NCBI GenBank assembly: GCA_963799425.1
Contig: CAWCXA010000012.1
Location: 248,001 to 312,000, forward strand
DNA length: 64,000 nt
Source of the DNA: CAVWSM01 sp963799425
Lineage (GTDB): Bacteria; Actinomycetota; Actinomycetes; Jiangellales; Jiangellaceae
Direction of reading: 5' to 3'
Positions 42,626 through 50,623 of this stretch are shown in pieces. A program made the translations under genes and the position numbers. The first letter of the stretch is position 1, and each line of letters begins with the position of its first letter. Under the pieces are notes generated by a model. That model had not been told where the DNA came from, made no database searches, and saw only the letters and a list, made by a program, of their open reading frames with translations.

Positions 42626-44088
42626 CTCTCGGACTGCCTGCCGATTTCCGCCTAACGCTCGACCCGGGCGCGTGGCTCGATGGTGATGACGTATTGCTCG
42701 GGGGGACGCCGTTTCGGATCGTACGGCTGTCGCCGGCGCAGACCGACACTCTCGCGGGCTGGATCGCGGGCAAGACCGTAGGTGACGACGAGGGGGACGC
42801 CCGATTCGCCCGCGCGTTGGTGGCGGGCGGCTTCGCCAATCCGGTGCCGCCGACCACAAGTGAGCCGCGCCAGGTGAGTGTGGTCATCCCGGTCCGCGAT
42901 CGGCCACGTCAGCTGGACAGGCTCCTTCGCACGATCCGGGCGCTCGAGGCGAGCGATCCGGTGGCCGAGGTCGTCGTCGTCGATGATGCGTCAACCGACT
43001 CGGCCGCGCACGAAGCGGTCGCCCGTGAGCACGGCGCGCAGCTTGTGCGACGTGCCGCACGCGGTCGCGCCGGCGCGGCGCGCAACGACGGCGCGCGACT
43101 GGCTGTCGCCGAGGTTGTCGCCTTTGTCGACTCGGACTGCGTGCCTCGTGCCGGCTGGCTGTCCGGATTGCTGTCGCACTTCACCGACCCACTTGTTGCA
43201 GCCGTTGCGCCACGCATCGTCGCTTTGCAGTCCGCGCAGGGAAGCGGATGGATCGCGCGCTATGAAGTGGCCCGCTCCCCCATGGACCGTGGGCCTAGTG
43301 GCTCGCGAGTCGTGCCGGGTGGACGGGTGCCGTTCGTGCCGGGCGCCGCGCTGTTGGTGCGGGCTTCGGCATTGGGCGATGGCTTCGACGAGTCGCTGCA
43401 TGGCGGTGAGGACGTCGACATCGTCTGGCGGTTGACGCGGGAGGGCTGGCACGTCAGGTACGAGCCGGCAGGTGAGGTCGAACACGAGCATCGGACGACG
43501 ACGGCGGGGTTCCTTAGGCGCCGGGCCTACTACGGCCGTACCGCTGCACCGCTGTCCCGGCGGCACCCGCGTGCGGCGCGTCCGCTGGCCGTGTCGCCAT
43601 GGACGGCAGCGGCATGGGCGGCGGTTGGCGCGCGCCGACCGGTGGTGGGAGCCGCCATCACCGCCGTGGCAAGCGGCTTGCTCGCACGCCAACTGCAAGG
43701 AATTGTCGAGCAGCCTGTCCGTGCGGCCGTACGGCTGGCTGGCGGTGGCACGCTGCGCTCGGGTCTGGTCGTTGCGGACTCGGTCGTCCGGGCGTGGTGG
43801 CCGCTGTCGCTGGTTGCCGCGATCGGCGTACGACGTCTCCGACCCGCGCTCGGCGCCGCGGCGGTCGTACCGGCTGTGCTCGAATGGCGCCGCCTTCGAC
43901 CGGAGGTCGACCCGGTTCGCTGGACAGCTGCACGGATGCTCGACGACGTTGCCTACGGCTGGGGTGTGTGGCAGGGCTGTCTGCGGGAGCGGACGGCCGA
44001 CCCGTTGTTGCCTGAGCTCAGCTGGCGGCTACGCATCGAGCGTCCACCCTTCGGGGAGCCGTTAGCTAGCCCGCGCTCGCCCGACTGA
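42622..44088 (+). CDS. MftF-like glycosyltransferase (copy 2)
   Basis: A 488-residue GT2 glycosyltransferase of the MftF type, intact. GT motifs: VVIPVRDRPRQLDRLL, VDDASTDSAAH, FVDSDCVPRAGW, and GEDVDIVWRLTREGWHVRYEP. The C-terminal third has hydrophobic helices and a closing VDPVRWTAARMLDDVAYGWGVW, as in copy 1. It is coupled to mftR by GTGA overlap, so it would be controlled by MftR. It may supply glycosylation if copy 1 is truly broken, or build a different chain. Its divergence from copy 1 is clear along the whole length, so it is not a recent duplicate. Confidence 0.87.
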   Translation: MTLGLPADFRLTLDPGAWLDGDDVLLGGTPFRIVRLSPAQTDTLAGWIAGKTVGDDEGDARFARALVAGGFANPVPPTTSEPRQVSVVIPVRDRPRQLDRLLRTIRALEASDPVAEVVVVDDASTDSAAHEAVAREHGAQLVRRAARGRAGAARNDGARLAVAEVVAFVDSDCVPRAGWLSGLLSHFTDPLVAAVAPRIVALQSAQGSGWIARYEVARSPMDRGPSGSRVVPGGRVPFVPGAALLVRASALGDGFDESLHGGEDVDIVWRLTREGWHVRYEPAGEVEHEHRTTTAGFLRRRAYYGRTAAPLSRRHPRAARPLAVSPWTAAAWAAVGARRPVVGAAITAVASGLLARQLQGIVEQPVRAAVRLAGGGTLRSGLVVADSVVRAWWPLSLVAAIGVRRLRPALGAAAVVPAVLEWRRLRPEVDPVRWTAARMLDDVAYGWGVWQGCLRERTADPLLPELSWRLRIERPPFGEPLASPRSPD

Positions 44089-44506
44089 GCTTCGGCAGCC
44101 GTGGCCACGTCCACGCGTAGTAGACGACGGCGGCAAGCAGGGCTACCTCGATGCCGCTGCCCAGGATGTAGTAGCTCCATTCACCGACCGCGCCAGCGAT
44201 GATCGTGACGGCATACACGGTGCCGAGCGCGATGTTGGCGGTGCGGTTGATCCGCGAGGGCAGGACCACCGCGCCGAACACCATCAGGCTGGGGACGACC
44301 ACGTAGGCAGTGGTCCAGAGAAGGAATGACTGGTTGACGGTGAACCCGCCGACCTCACCGGCTTCGACATCGGCGCGGAAGTCGGAGCGGTAGAAGCTGA
44401 ACAGGTCGACATAGGCGAACACGAACAGTGTCGACGCCCACAAAGCTGAGAGCTTGCTCCGCACGTTGACCGGGCACGGGTCGAACGCGCCTGCGGATGC
44501 GGCCAT
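44066..44506 (-). CDS. Four-helix integral membrane protein (DUF6326-like)
   Basis: A 146-residue membrane protein with four hydrophobic segments (about residues 18-38, 58-80, 86-108, 113-132). The loop YVDLFSFYRSDFRADVEAGEVGGFTV between the first two is typical of a small actinobacterial membrane family that I associate with DUF6326; this naming is tentative. The 3' end overlaps the end of mftF copy 2 by 23 bases, convergent. ATG 44506 is chosen; the frame is open upstream. The 278 bases between this start and the methyltransferase show no further gene. Confidence 0.6.
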   Translation of the reverse strand: MAASAGAFDPCPVNVRSKLSALWASTLFVFAYVDLFSFYRSDFRADVEAGEVGGFTVNQSFLLWTTAYVVVPSLMVFGAVVLPSRINRTANIALGTVYAVTIIAGAVGEWSYYILGSGIEVALLAAVVYYAWTWPRLPKLSRASAG

Positions 44507-44784
44507 GGACAACCACCTACCCGCCTCTTGGATCCCGCTTGTCGGAGGGGGCAGCCAGTCCGAGGCCGCACCCCGAGTGCTGAACGCGACGCTAGACATG
44601 GTCGTTGTCGCCGGCATCGGGGATCACCCCGGAAGCGTCCCTGGTTGCGCGTGATTTGGCCGCTGGCCGATCGAGTGACCCACCTCGCCGCGGCGGCGCC
44701 CACCATTCGACGTTGTCCGCTTGAGGGTGCACCGATGAGTCCCCTGCGTGACAAGCGTCAGTATTCGTGGGTGTCGCTGGTTGT

Positions 44785-45888
44785 ATGGCTCGAAGCGATC
44801 TGGTGCGGGAGGTCATGGTGGGCGATCGGACGGAGGCGCTGACCGAACGGCTGTCCCTGGCGGTGGTCGGGGCTTTGGAGCTGTACTCCATCTATCTCGG
44901 CCAACGACTGGGGCTCTACAGCGCGCTCGCGCAGTCGGGTTCGGTCACGCCTGCGCAGCTGGCCGCGCGCACGGGGGTGGCCGAACGCTACGCGCGCGAA
45001 TGGCTCGAGCAGCAAGCCGCGAGTGGGCTCGTCGACGTCGATGAGCCGCGCAGCGAGCCACACGCGCGCCGGTACCGGCTGCCCCCCGAGCACACGCCCG
45101 TCCTCGCGGACACCGATGACGTCCGGTACCAGGCGCATGCCGGAATGGAGGTCGTGCGCGCGGGCCGTCGCCTGGCTCCCCTGGTGGACGCTCTGCGCAC
45201 GGGTGGCGCTCCTCCACCCCTTCCGTGGGCGCCCGAGGGCCGCGCAGAACCTAACCGGCCCCGGTTTATCAACCTCCTCGGCAGCGAATGGCTGCCCGCC
45301 ATCGCCGACGTGCACGCTCGGCTGCGTGCCGAGCCGCCGGCGCGAGTTGCCGACCTCGCATGTGGCACCGGCTGGTCCAGCATCGCCATTGCCCAGGCAT
45401 ACCCCGCCGTCGTCGTGGACGGTGTCGACCTTGACAGTGATGCCATCACCGCTGCACGTCAGCATTCCGAGCTAGTGGGAGTCGCCGATCGTGTGACCTT
45501 CTCCGTGGCCGACGCCGCCGACCTGATGAACCAGCCTCCGCGCTATGACTTGGTCACGATTTTCGAAGCAGTGCACGACATGGCGCATCCCGTCGACGTG
45601 CTCCGCGCGGTCCGGGAGATCCTCACCGTGGAGGGGATTGTGCTCGTGGTGGACGGGCGGGTCGATGATGCGTTCACCGCCCCCGCCTCACTTCGGGAAC
45701 GGAGGGAGTACGGCTGGAGTGTGGTGAGTTGCCTGCCAGGCGCCATGTTTGAGCCGGGCACTGCAGCCACCGGCGCAGTCATGCGACCCGCGACGTTCCG
45801 TCAGTACGCCTTGGACGCGGGTTTCCGCGACGTGGAGATCCTGCCGATAGACACCGACTACTGGCGCTTCTACCGGCTGCTTCGGTGA
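44785..45888 (+). CDS. Class I SAM-dependent methyltransferase with N-terminal winged helix
   Basis: A 367-residue methyltransferase. The N-terminal 100 residues form a dimerisation/winged-helix part (LGLYSALAQSGSVTPAQLAARTGVAERYAREWL). The SAM fold follows with ARVADLACGTGWSSIAIA (motif I, about residue 185), DGVDLDSDAI, and YDLVTIFEAVHDMAHP. The architecture is that of small-molecule O-methyltransferases and of the mycobacterial Rv2258c type. ATG 44785 is chosen; ATG 44815 with GGGAGG close by is an alternative. Substrate unknown; no obvious operon partner. Confidence 0.82.
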   Translation: MARSDLVREVMVGDRTEALTERLSLAVVGALELYSIYLGQRLGLYSALAQSGSVTPAQLAARTGVAERYAREWLEQQAASGLVDVDEPRSEPHARRYRLPPEHTPVLADTDDVRYQAHAGMEVVRAGRRLAPLVDALRTGGAPPPLPWAPEGRAEPNRPRFINLLGSEWLPAIADVHARLRAEPPARVADLACGTGWSSIAIAQAYPAVVVDGVDLDSDAITAARQHSELVGVADRVTFSVADAADLMNQPPRYDLVTIFEAVHDMAHPVDVLRAVREILTVEGIVLVVDGRVDDAFTAPASLRERREYGWSVVSCLPGAMFEPGTAATGAVMRPATFRQYALDAGFRDVEILPIDTDYWRFYRLLR

Positions 45889-45979
45889 GACGAGGACTCA
45901 TCTTTGTCCCACGGTCGCGGCCACACGAGGCGCAGGCCTGTCCGATCAAAGGTTCGGGTCCGCAACGGGGAGTGAGCCA

Positions 45980-46672
45980 ATGGCGACGTTCGTGCTGATC
46001 CATGGTGGCGGAGATGTGGGCTGGTATTGGCACAGGGTGGAGGCCGAGCTGCGGCGGCGCGGGCATGACTCGGTCGCTCCGAACTTGCCGTGCGAGGACG
46101 CATCGGCTGGGCTTTCCGAGTACGCCGACGCCGTAGTCGCTGCTGTTGGTAACAGGCGGGATCTGGTCGTTGTTGGCCAGTCGTATGGCGGGTTTACCGC
46201 ACCACTTGTCGCCGATCGGGTTCCGGTCGACTTGCTGGTGCTGGTGGCCGGGATGATCCCGGTTCCCGGGGAGGCGCCTGCGGATTGGTGGGACAACACC
46301 GGCTACACACAGGCCGCACGGGAGCAAGCCCGACGGGACGGCGGACTGACCGGCAACGACGATCCGTTCGTCGCCTTCTACCACGACGTTCCCCGTGCTC
46401 TGGCCGAGGAGGCGATGAGCAAGGAGCGGGAAGAGTCGGATACCGCATACCACTCCCCGTGGCCGCTCGCTGCCTGGCCGCCCGTACCGACCAGGTTCGT
46501 TCTGTGCACTGAGGACCGGTTGTTTCCGCCTGACTTCGTGCGGCGACTAGTCACCGAGCGGCTGGGCATCACCCCTGACGAGATCGCCGCGGGACACTGC
46601 GTCGCGCTGAGCCGCCCCCGCGAATTGGTGGACCTGCTCGTTGGCTATCTGGCCACTCAAGCGCGGCCTTGA
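45980..46672 (+). CDS. Alpha/beta-fold hydrolase (HNL/MES-like)
   Basis: A 230-residue hydrolase. FVLIHGGGDVGWYWHRVEAEL at the N-terminus is the oxyanion region of the plant-type hydroxynitrile lyase/methyl esterase group. The nucleophile elbow is VVVGQSYGGF (Ser about residue 68), acid in CTEDRLFPPDF, and catalytic His in IAAGHCVALSRP. A complete catalytic triad, so likely an active esterase or amidase. Stand-alone gene; GGGGAG upstream of ATG 45980. Confidence 0.85.
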   Translation: MATFVLIHGGGDVGWYWHRVEAELRRRGHDSVAPNLPCEDASAGLSEYADAVVAAVGNRRDLVVVGQSYGGFTAPLVADRVPVDLLVLVAGMIPVPGEAPADWWDNTGYTQAAREQARRDGGLTGNDDPFVAFYHDVPRALAEEAMSKEREESDTAYHSPWPLAAWPPVPTRFVLCTEDRLFPPDFVRRLVTERLGITPDEIAAGHCVALSRPRELVDLLVGYLATQARP

Positions 46673-46767
46673 CGGAACTACACCCACCCCACCGTGACAA
46701 CCAACCGCCACGGCGGCGAGACGCGCGGCACTGGACAGCCTGGAGGCGGTGACGAGATGGTTCCTAC

Positions 46768-47841
46768 ATGCGTCTACTCCCTGCAACTGTTGCAGCGACC
46801 TTCCTTGTGCCGACACTGGCCGCCCTGCCGGTGCTGGCTCACCCTGCGCCTGACCTGCGCTGGCAGGAGTCCGTGGTGGATCCCGATCAGAGTTACCGAG
46901 GCCTCGACGCGGTCGACCGGAGCACCGCCTGGATCAGCGGCGGCAGCGCGAGTGGCGGTTCGGGGTCGGTGTGGCGAACCACGGACGGCGGGGCGTCGTG
47001 GCAGGACGTGAGCCCGCCCGACGCCGAAGGGCTCAGCTTCCGGGACGTGGAGGCGCGCAACGCAACCACCGCCGTGGTGCTGGCGATCGGCTTCGGTGAG
47101 GCGTCACGCGTCTACCGGACGACCGACGGCGGGGCGACCTGGGCCGAGACGTTCCGCAACACCGACGATGAGGCGTTCTACAACTGCCTCGACTTCTACC
47201 CCGGCGGCAAACGTGGCCTCGCGGTCAGTGACCCGGTCGATGGCAAGTTCCGCCTCATTGCCACGGATGACGGCGGCCAGTCGTGGCGGGTGCTGCCGGA
47301 TGCCGGTATGCCCGACGCGTCCGGCGAGGCCAACTTCTCCGCCAGCGGTGAGTGCCTGGTGATCGAGGGCAAGCATGCCTGGTTCGGCTCCGGCGGGGCA
47401 GCCTCGCGCGTGTTCCACTCCACCGACCGCGGGTTGACCTGGCAAGCGGCGGACTCGACGATCCCCGCCGGCGAGGCGGCCGGTGTCTTCGGGCTCGCGG
47501 TCAAGAACTCACGCCAAGCCGTCGCGGTCGGCGGGAACTTCGCGGCTCCAGCGGACGGTACAGACGCGTCGGCGTACTCAACCAACGGCCGCACGTGGAC
47601 CAACGGCGGCGACCTCGGTCATCTGGGCGAGGACGCTGCCTGGTTCCCCGGGACCCGGCAGACCGTGCTGGTTGTCGGCGAGTCCGGCGCGATCGGTGGG
47701 AGCAGCGTCAGCCATGACGGGGGCCGGACCTGGGCGGCCTTCAGCGAGTCTGGCTACCACACGCTGGACTGCACCGCAGACAAGGCCTGCTGGGCCGCCG
47801 GCGGGGGTGGCCGCGTCGCGGTGCTGTCCGCGAAACGGTAG
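46768..47841 (+). CDS. Secreted BNR/YCF48-type beta-propeller protein
   Basis: A 357-residue protein with a signal peptide (hydrophobic residues 3-22, likely cut after VLA-HPAP). The mature part has repeated propeller motifs of the BNR/sortilin type: VWRTTDGGASWQDV, VYRTTDGGATWAET, LIATDDGGQSWRV, VFHSTDRGLTWQAA and SVSHDGGRTWAAF, spaced about 45-60 residues. Asp-box Ser/Thr-x-Asp-Gly-Gly-x-Thr-Trp is clear in each. These proteins are often called oxidoreductases in databases, but no redox motif is visible; binding or assembly is as likely. Confidence 0.78.
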   Translation: MRLLPATVAATFLVPTLAALPVLAHPAPDLRWQESVVDPDQSYRGLDAVDRSTAWISGGSASGGSGSVWRTTDGGASWQDVSPPDAEGLSFRDVEARNATTAVVLAIGFGEASRVYRTTDGGATWAETFRNTDDEAFYNCLDFYPGGKRGLAVSDPVDGKFRLIATDDGGQSWRVLPDAGMPDASGEANFSASGECLVIEGKHAWFGSGGAASRVFHSTDRGLTWQAADSTIPAGEAAGVFGLAVKNSRQAVAVGGNFAAPADGTDASAYSTNGRTWTNGGDLGHLGEDAAWFPGTRQTVLVVGESGAIGGSSVSHDGGRTWAAFSESGYHTLDCTADKACWAAGGGGRVAVLSAKR

Positions 47842-47901
47842 CCGGGGTGCTTCAGATGCGGGAGAAGGCGGCCCTGGTCGTGGGCATCCGTACCGCGGAT
47901 C

Positions 47902-48768
47902 GTGATGAGCGACGACAGGAAGACCGAGATGACCGCCTCGTACGAAACCATCAACACCAGGCTGGACGGCGAGGTCCTGACCGCTACCTTCAGTGCACCG
48001 CCGATGAATCTCATCGGTCCCGAGGTCGTGCGGGACCTGGTCGCATTGCTCGACGAACTGTCACGCCCCGCTCCCCCACGCGTGGTGATTTTCGACAGTG
48101 CTGACGCCGACTACTTCTTGCCGCATGTCGACCTGACGAAGGTCCCCGAGTACACCGCCGAGGCAGCGAAGGCCGGAGGGCCCGGCGATGCCTCCCTGGG
48201 AATGCTGTTTCGCAAGCTGAGCCAGCTCCCGGTCGTCACCATCGCCAAGTTGCGCGGCCGTGCCCGGGGAGCAGGCAGTGAGTTCCTCCTTGCCTGCGAC
48301 ATGCGCTTCGCCTCCCGGGAGAACGCCATTCTGGGCCAGCTCGAAGTGGCAACCGGAGCACCCCCCGGAGCCGGCGCCATCCAGCACCTCACCCGTCTGC
48401 TGGGTCGGGGCCGAGCACTTGAAGCAGTGCTGACGTCGTCAGACTTCGACGCCGACCTCGCCGAACGCTATGGATGGATCAATCGTGCGGTCCCTGACGC
48501 CGAACTGGACGAGTTCGTAGCAGGCATCGCCGCGCGCATTAGCGGCTTCCCCCGTGATGCGTTGATCGCAGCCAAGTCGGCGATCAACGCCATCAGCCTG
48601 CCGACTCCTGCCGAAGTACGCGCCGATGCCGCACTGTTCCAGCAACTCGTCCGAAGCGAAGGAGCACGGCAGCGCACGGCTGAGCTGTTCAAGCGTGGCC
48701 TCCAGACCCGTGGGACCACCGAATTGGACCTCGGGGAAGCGTTGGGCGACTTGAAGGCCGTCGACTGA
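47902..48768 (+). CDS. Enoyl-CoA hydratase/isomerase family protein
   Basis: A 288-residue crotonase-fold protein. The oxyanion-hole segments are FDSADADYFLPHVDL (about residue 67) and KLRGRARGAGSEFLLACD (about 115). The usual first catalytic Glu is replaced in QLEVATGAPPGAG by the Glu of the QLEV stretch, and the second position is Gly/Ala, so hydratase activity is not certain. Similar proteins in actinobacteria are of unknown substrate. ATG 47902, or ATG 47905 or 47929. The end is extended by about 25 residues. Confidence 0.75.
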   Translation: MMSDDRKTEMTASYETINTRLDGEVLTATFSAPPMNLIGPEVVRDLVALLDELSRPAPPRVVIFDSADADYFLPHVDLTKVPEYTAEAAKAGGPGDASLGMLFRKLSQLPVVTIAKLRGRARGAGSEFLLACDMRFASRENAILGQLEVATGAPPGAGAIQHLTRLLGRGRALEAVLTSSDFDADLAERYGWINRAVPDAELDEFVAGIAARISGFPRDALIAAKSAINAISLPTPAEVRADAALFQQLVRSEGARQRTAELFKRGLQTRGTTELDLGEALGDLKAVD

Positions 48769-48849
48769 GCGAGGTGGAACCAGCCGGTGCTGCGAGCGCC
48801 CAGGCGACCCGGGTTTTGCGTTCTGGGTTCAGTGCCTGGGTTTCAGTGG

Positions 48850-49476
48850 TCAGCTTTGTGCGAGCGCGGCTCGCAGACCGTCGATGTCCAGCCGAGTCAG
48901 AGATGCCGGCATCCCCGGCTGGAACCGGCGGCCTTCCACGAGCGGCCCGGCGTCGACCACGTCGAACCCGAACTCGTCGATGAGGCCTTCGACGGTGCGC
49001 TTCGCGTCGGCATTGTCGCCGGCGATAGGAAGAGCCCGGCGGCCCGGTGTTCCGGCGCGTTGGCCTTGCGACGCGAGGTCCGCAGCCCCAATCGAGTTGA
49101 ATGCCTTGACGACGTTGGCCTCACGCAGGTGTGTCGCTAGCAGTTCGCTCGAGGTCTTCGTGCCGTCGTCCAGCTCAGGGATGTGCCCGTCGCGCTGCGG
49201 ATAGTAGTTGTTCGCGTCGATGACCGTCTTAGCTGCGAGCTCCGCAACCGGGACGTTGACGTAGGCCCGCAGGGGGATCGCCACCACCACGATCTCACCT
49301 GCGCGCGCAGCTTCGACCGAGGTTCCCGCAACGGCACGTCCCCCGAGATCTCTGGCCATGGCCACGAGGGTCCCCGCGCCACGCGAGTTGCTCAGCACCA
49401 CCTCATGACCATGCTCGACCGCCAGCTTGGCGATGGTGCCACCGACATGTCCGACGCCGATCAGTCCGATTCGCAT
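48850..49476 (-). CDS. NADPH-dependent F420 reductase-like / NAD(P)-binding protein
   Basis: A 208-residue dinucleotide-binding protein. MRIGLIGVGHVGGTIAKLAVEHGHEVVLSNSRG gives the Rossmann GxGxxG and an NADP-type Asn-Ser-Arg loop. VVVAIPLRAYVNVP and VIDANNYYPQRDG follow the F420-dependent NADP reductase pattern, and AFNSIGAADL is the usual late motif. Such enzymes exchange hydride between NADPH and F420, but many relatives act on other substrates. The frame is open to 49539, but ATG 49476 gives the canonical N-terminus. Confidence 0.8.
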   Translation of the reverse strand: MRIGLIGVGHVGGTIAKLAVEHGHEVVLSNSRGAGTLVAMARDLGGRAVAGTSVEAARAGEIVVVAIPLRAYVNVPVAELAAKTVIDANNYYPQRDGHIPELDDGTKTSSELLATHLREANVVKAFNSIGAADLASQGQRAGTPGRRALPIAGDNADAKRTVEGLIDEFGFDVVDAGPLVEGRRFQPGMPASLTRLDIDGLRAALAQS

Positions 49477-49585
49477 GGCGCGGAAACTGTGGCGAGACCG
49501 CAGGAATTCCCCAGTTCTCGAGGTGCTCGCCCCCACCACGGCCCCAGATGGTCGGTGAGCGGATCCCGGATTGGAGCGCTGGCCG

Positions 49586-50545
49586 TCAGGGGTGTACCTG
49601 GGAGCGGTAGCCGAGGTCGAGCCGGATCGATTCCATCACCCAGAACGCGGTGCTCTCGGTGAACACGTCGGCGGCGGCGAGCACTCCGGTGTACTTGTCG
49701 ATGACGGGTGCGGCTGCGACCGCGGCGACCTCGTCGAGGTAGCCCTTCACCGCCGCCCACGAGTTCTCGCCGTACTTCACGAAGTACCGCGTCGGGTCGA
49801 CGGTGTCGATCGCTGTCCTCGAGCTCTCCGCAATGTCGGCCATGTACTGCTGGTGCAAACTCACGTCGTCGCGGGTGCCGAGCCGGGTGAGGTGGCCGCC
49901 GATGAAGTGTTTCCACGAGTACGCGAGCGCGTTCGCCGGCGCCTCGAGGTAGCCGGGAATGTCCTCGGTCAGGTTGGACAGGTAGACCGGTACCCAGCCG
50001 GGGTTGACGATGTCGACGAGCATCAGCGTGTCGTGGTCGGGCAGGTGGATGACGATGTTGTCGGGGGTGTGGTTGGCGCCGTGCCAGGCCAGGTCGATGC
50101 GCTCACCGCCGATCTGCAGCGTGCGGTGGTCCTGGAACGTCTCCTCGTTGGGTGGTCTGGCCGGATCGTCGTCGCGCAGCAGCAGGCGGCGGGTCTCCTC
50201 GTGCCCGATGCGGGTGACGTTCTTGTCGAACAGCGACGACGCGCCGGCGTGGTCGGCGTGGTGGTGGGAGTAGATCAGGTGGGTGACCTGGTTGGTGACG
50301 CCGTTTGCCGACGCGATCTCGTCGACGGCCCGCCGGATGTTGTGCCCGATCGTCGGCGGCGCGTCGAGCAGGACGACGCCGTCGGAGGTCGTCAGGAACG
50401 CCGACTGGTAGGTGCCGTCGGTGACCCAGTACAGGTTCCGCTCCACCCGGCCGACGTAGTAGCCCTGCTCGTTCAGGGCGGGGCCTAGCGCCGACCGTGG
50501 CACCGGCGCGTAATCCGGCAGGTTGTCTGTGGCTGCTTCGCTCAT
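49586..50545 (-). CDS. MBL-fold metallo-hydrolase
   Basis: A 319-residue metallo-beta-lactamase-fold protein with the zinc motif YSHHHADHAG (about residue 93), His in LAWHGANHTPDN and Asp in MLVDIVNPGW, and a final His in FIGGHLTR. A helical C-terminal 90 residues follow the domain. The family covers lactonases, thioesterases and alkyl sulfatase-like enzymes; no more can be said. It is divergent from the LAL regulator gene with 78 bases between, so this regulator could control it. Confidence 0.85.
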   Translation of the reverse strand: MSEAATDNLPDYAPVPRSALGPALNEQGYYVGRVERNLYWVTDGTYQSAFLTTSDGVVLLDAPPTIGHNIRRAVDEIASANGVTNQVTHLIYSHHHADHAGASSLFDKNVTRIGHEETRRLLLRDDDPARPPNEETFQDHRTLQIGGERIDLAWHGANHTPDNIVIHLPDHDTLMLVDIVNPGWVPVYLSNLTEDIPGYLEAPANALAYSWKHFIGGHLTRLGTRDDVSLHQQYMADIAESSRTAIDTVDPTRYFVKYGENSWAAVKGYLDEVAAVAAAPVIDKYTGVLAAADVFTESTAFWVMESIRLDLGYRSQVHP

Positions 50546-50623
50546 AGCCGGATCGTGACCGCCGCAGCCGGTTACTCGAATCCCGGAAACCCGTAGTCAT
50601 GACCCCGGTGGCATGCTGCCCGG

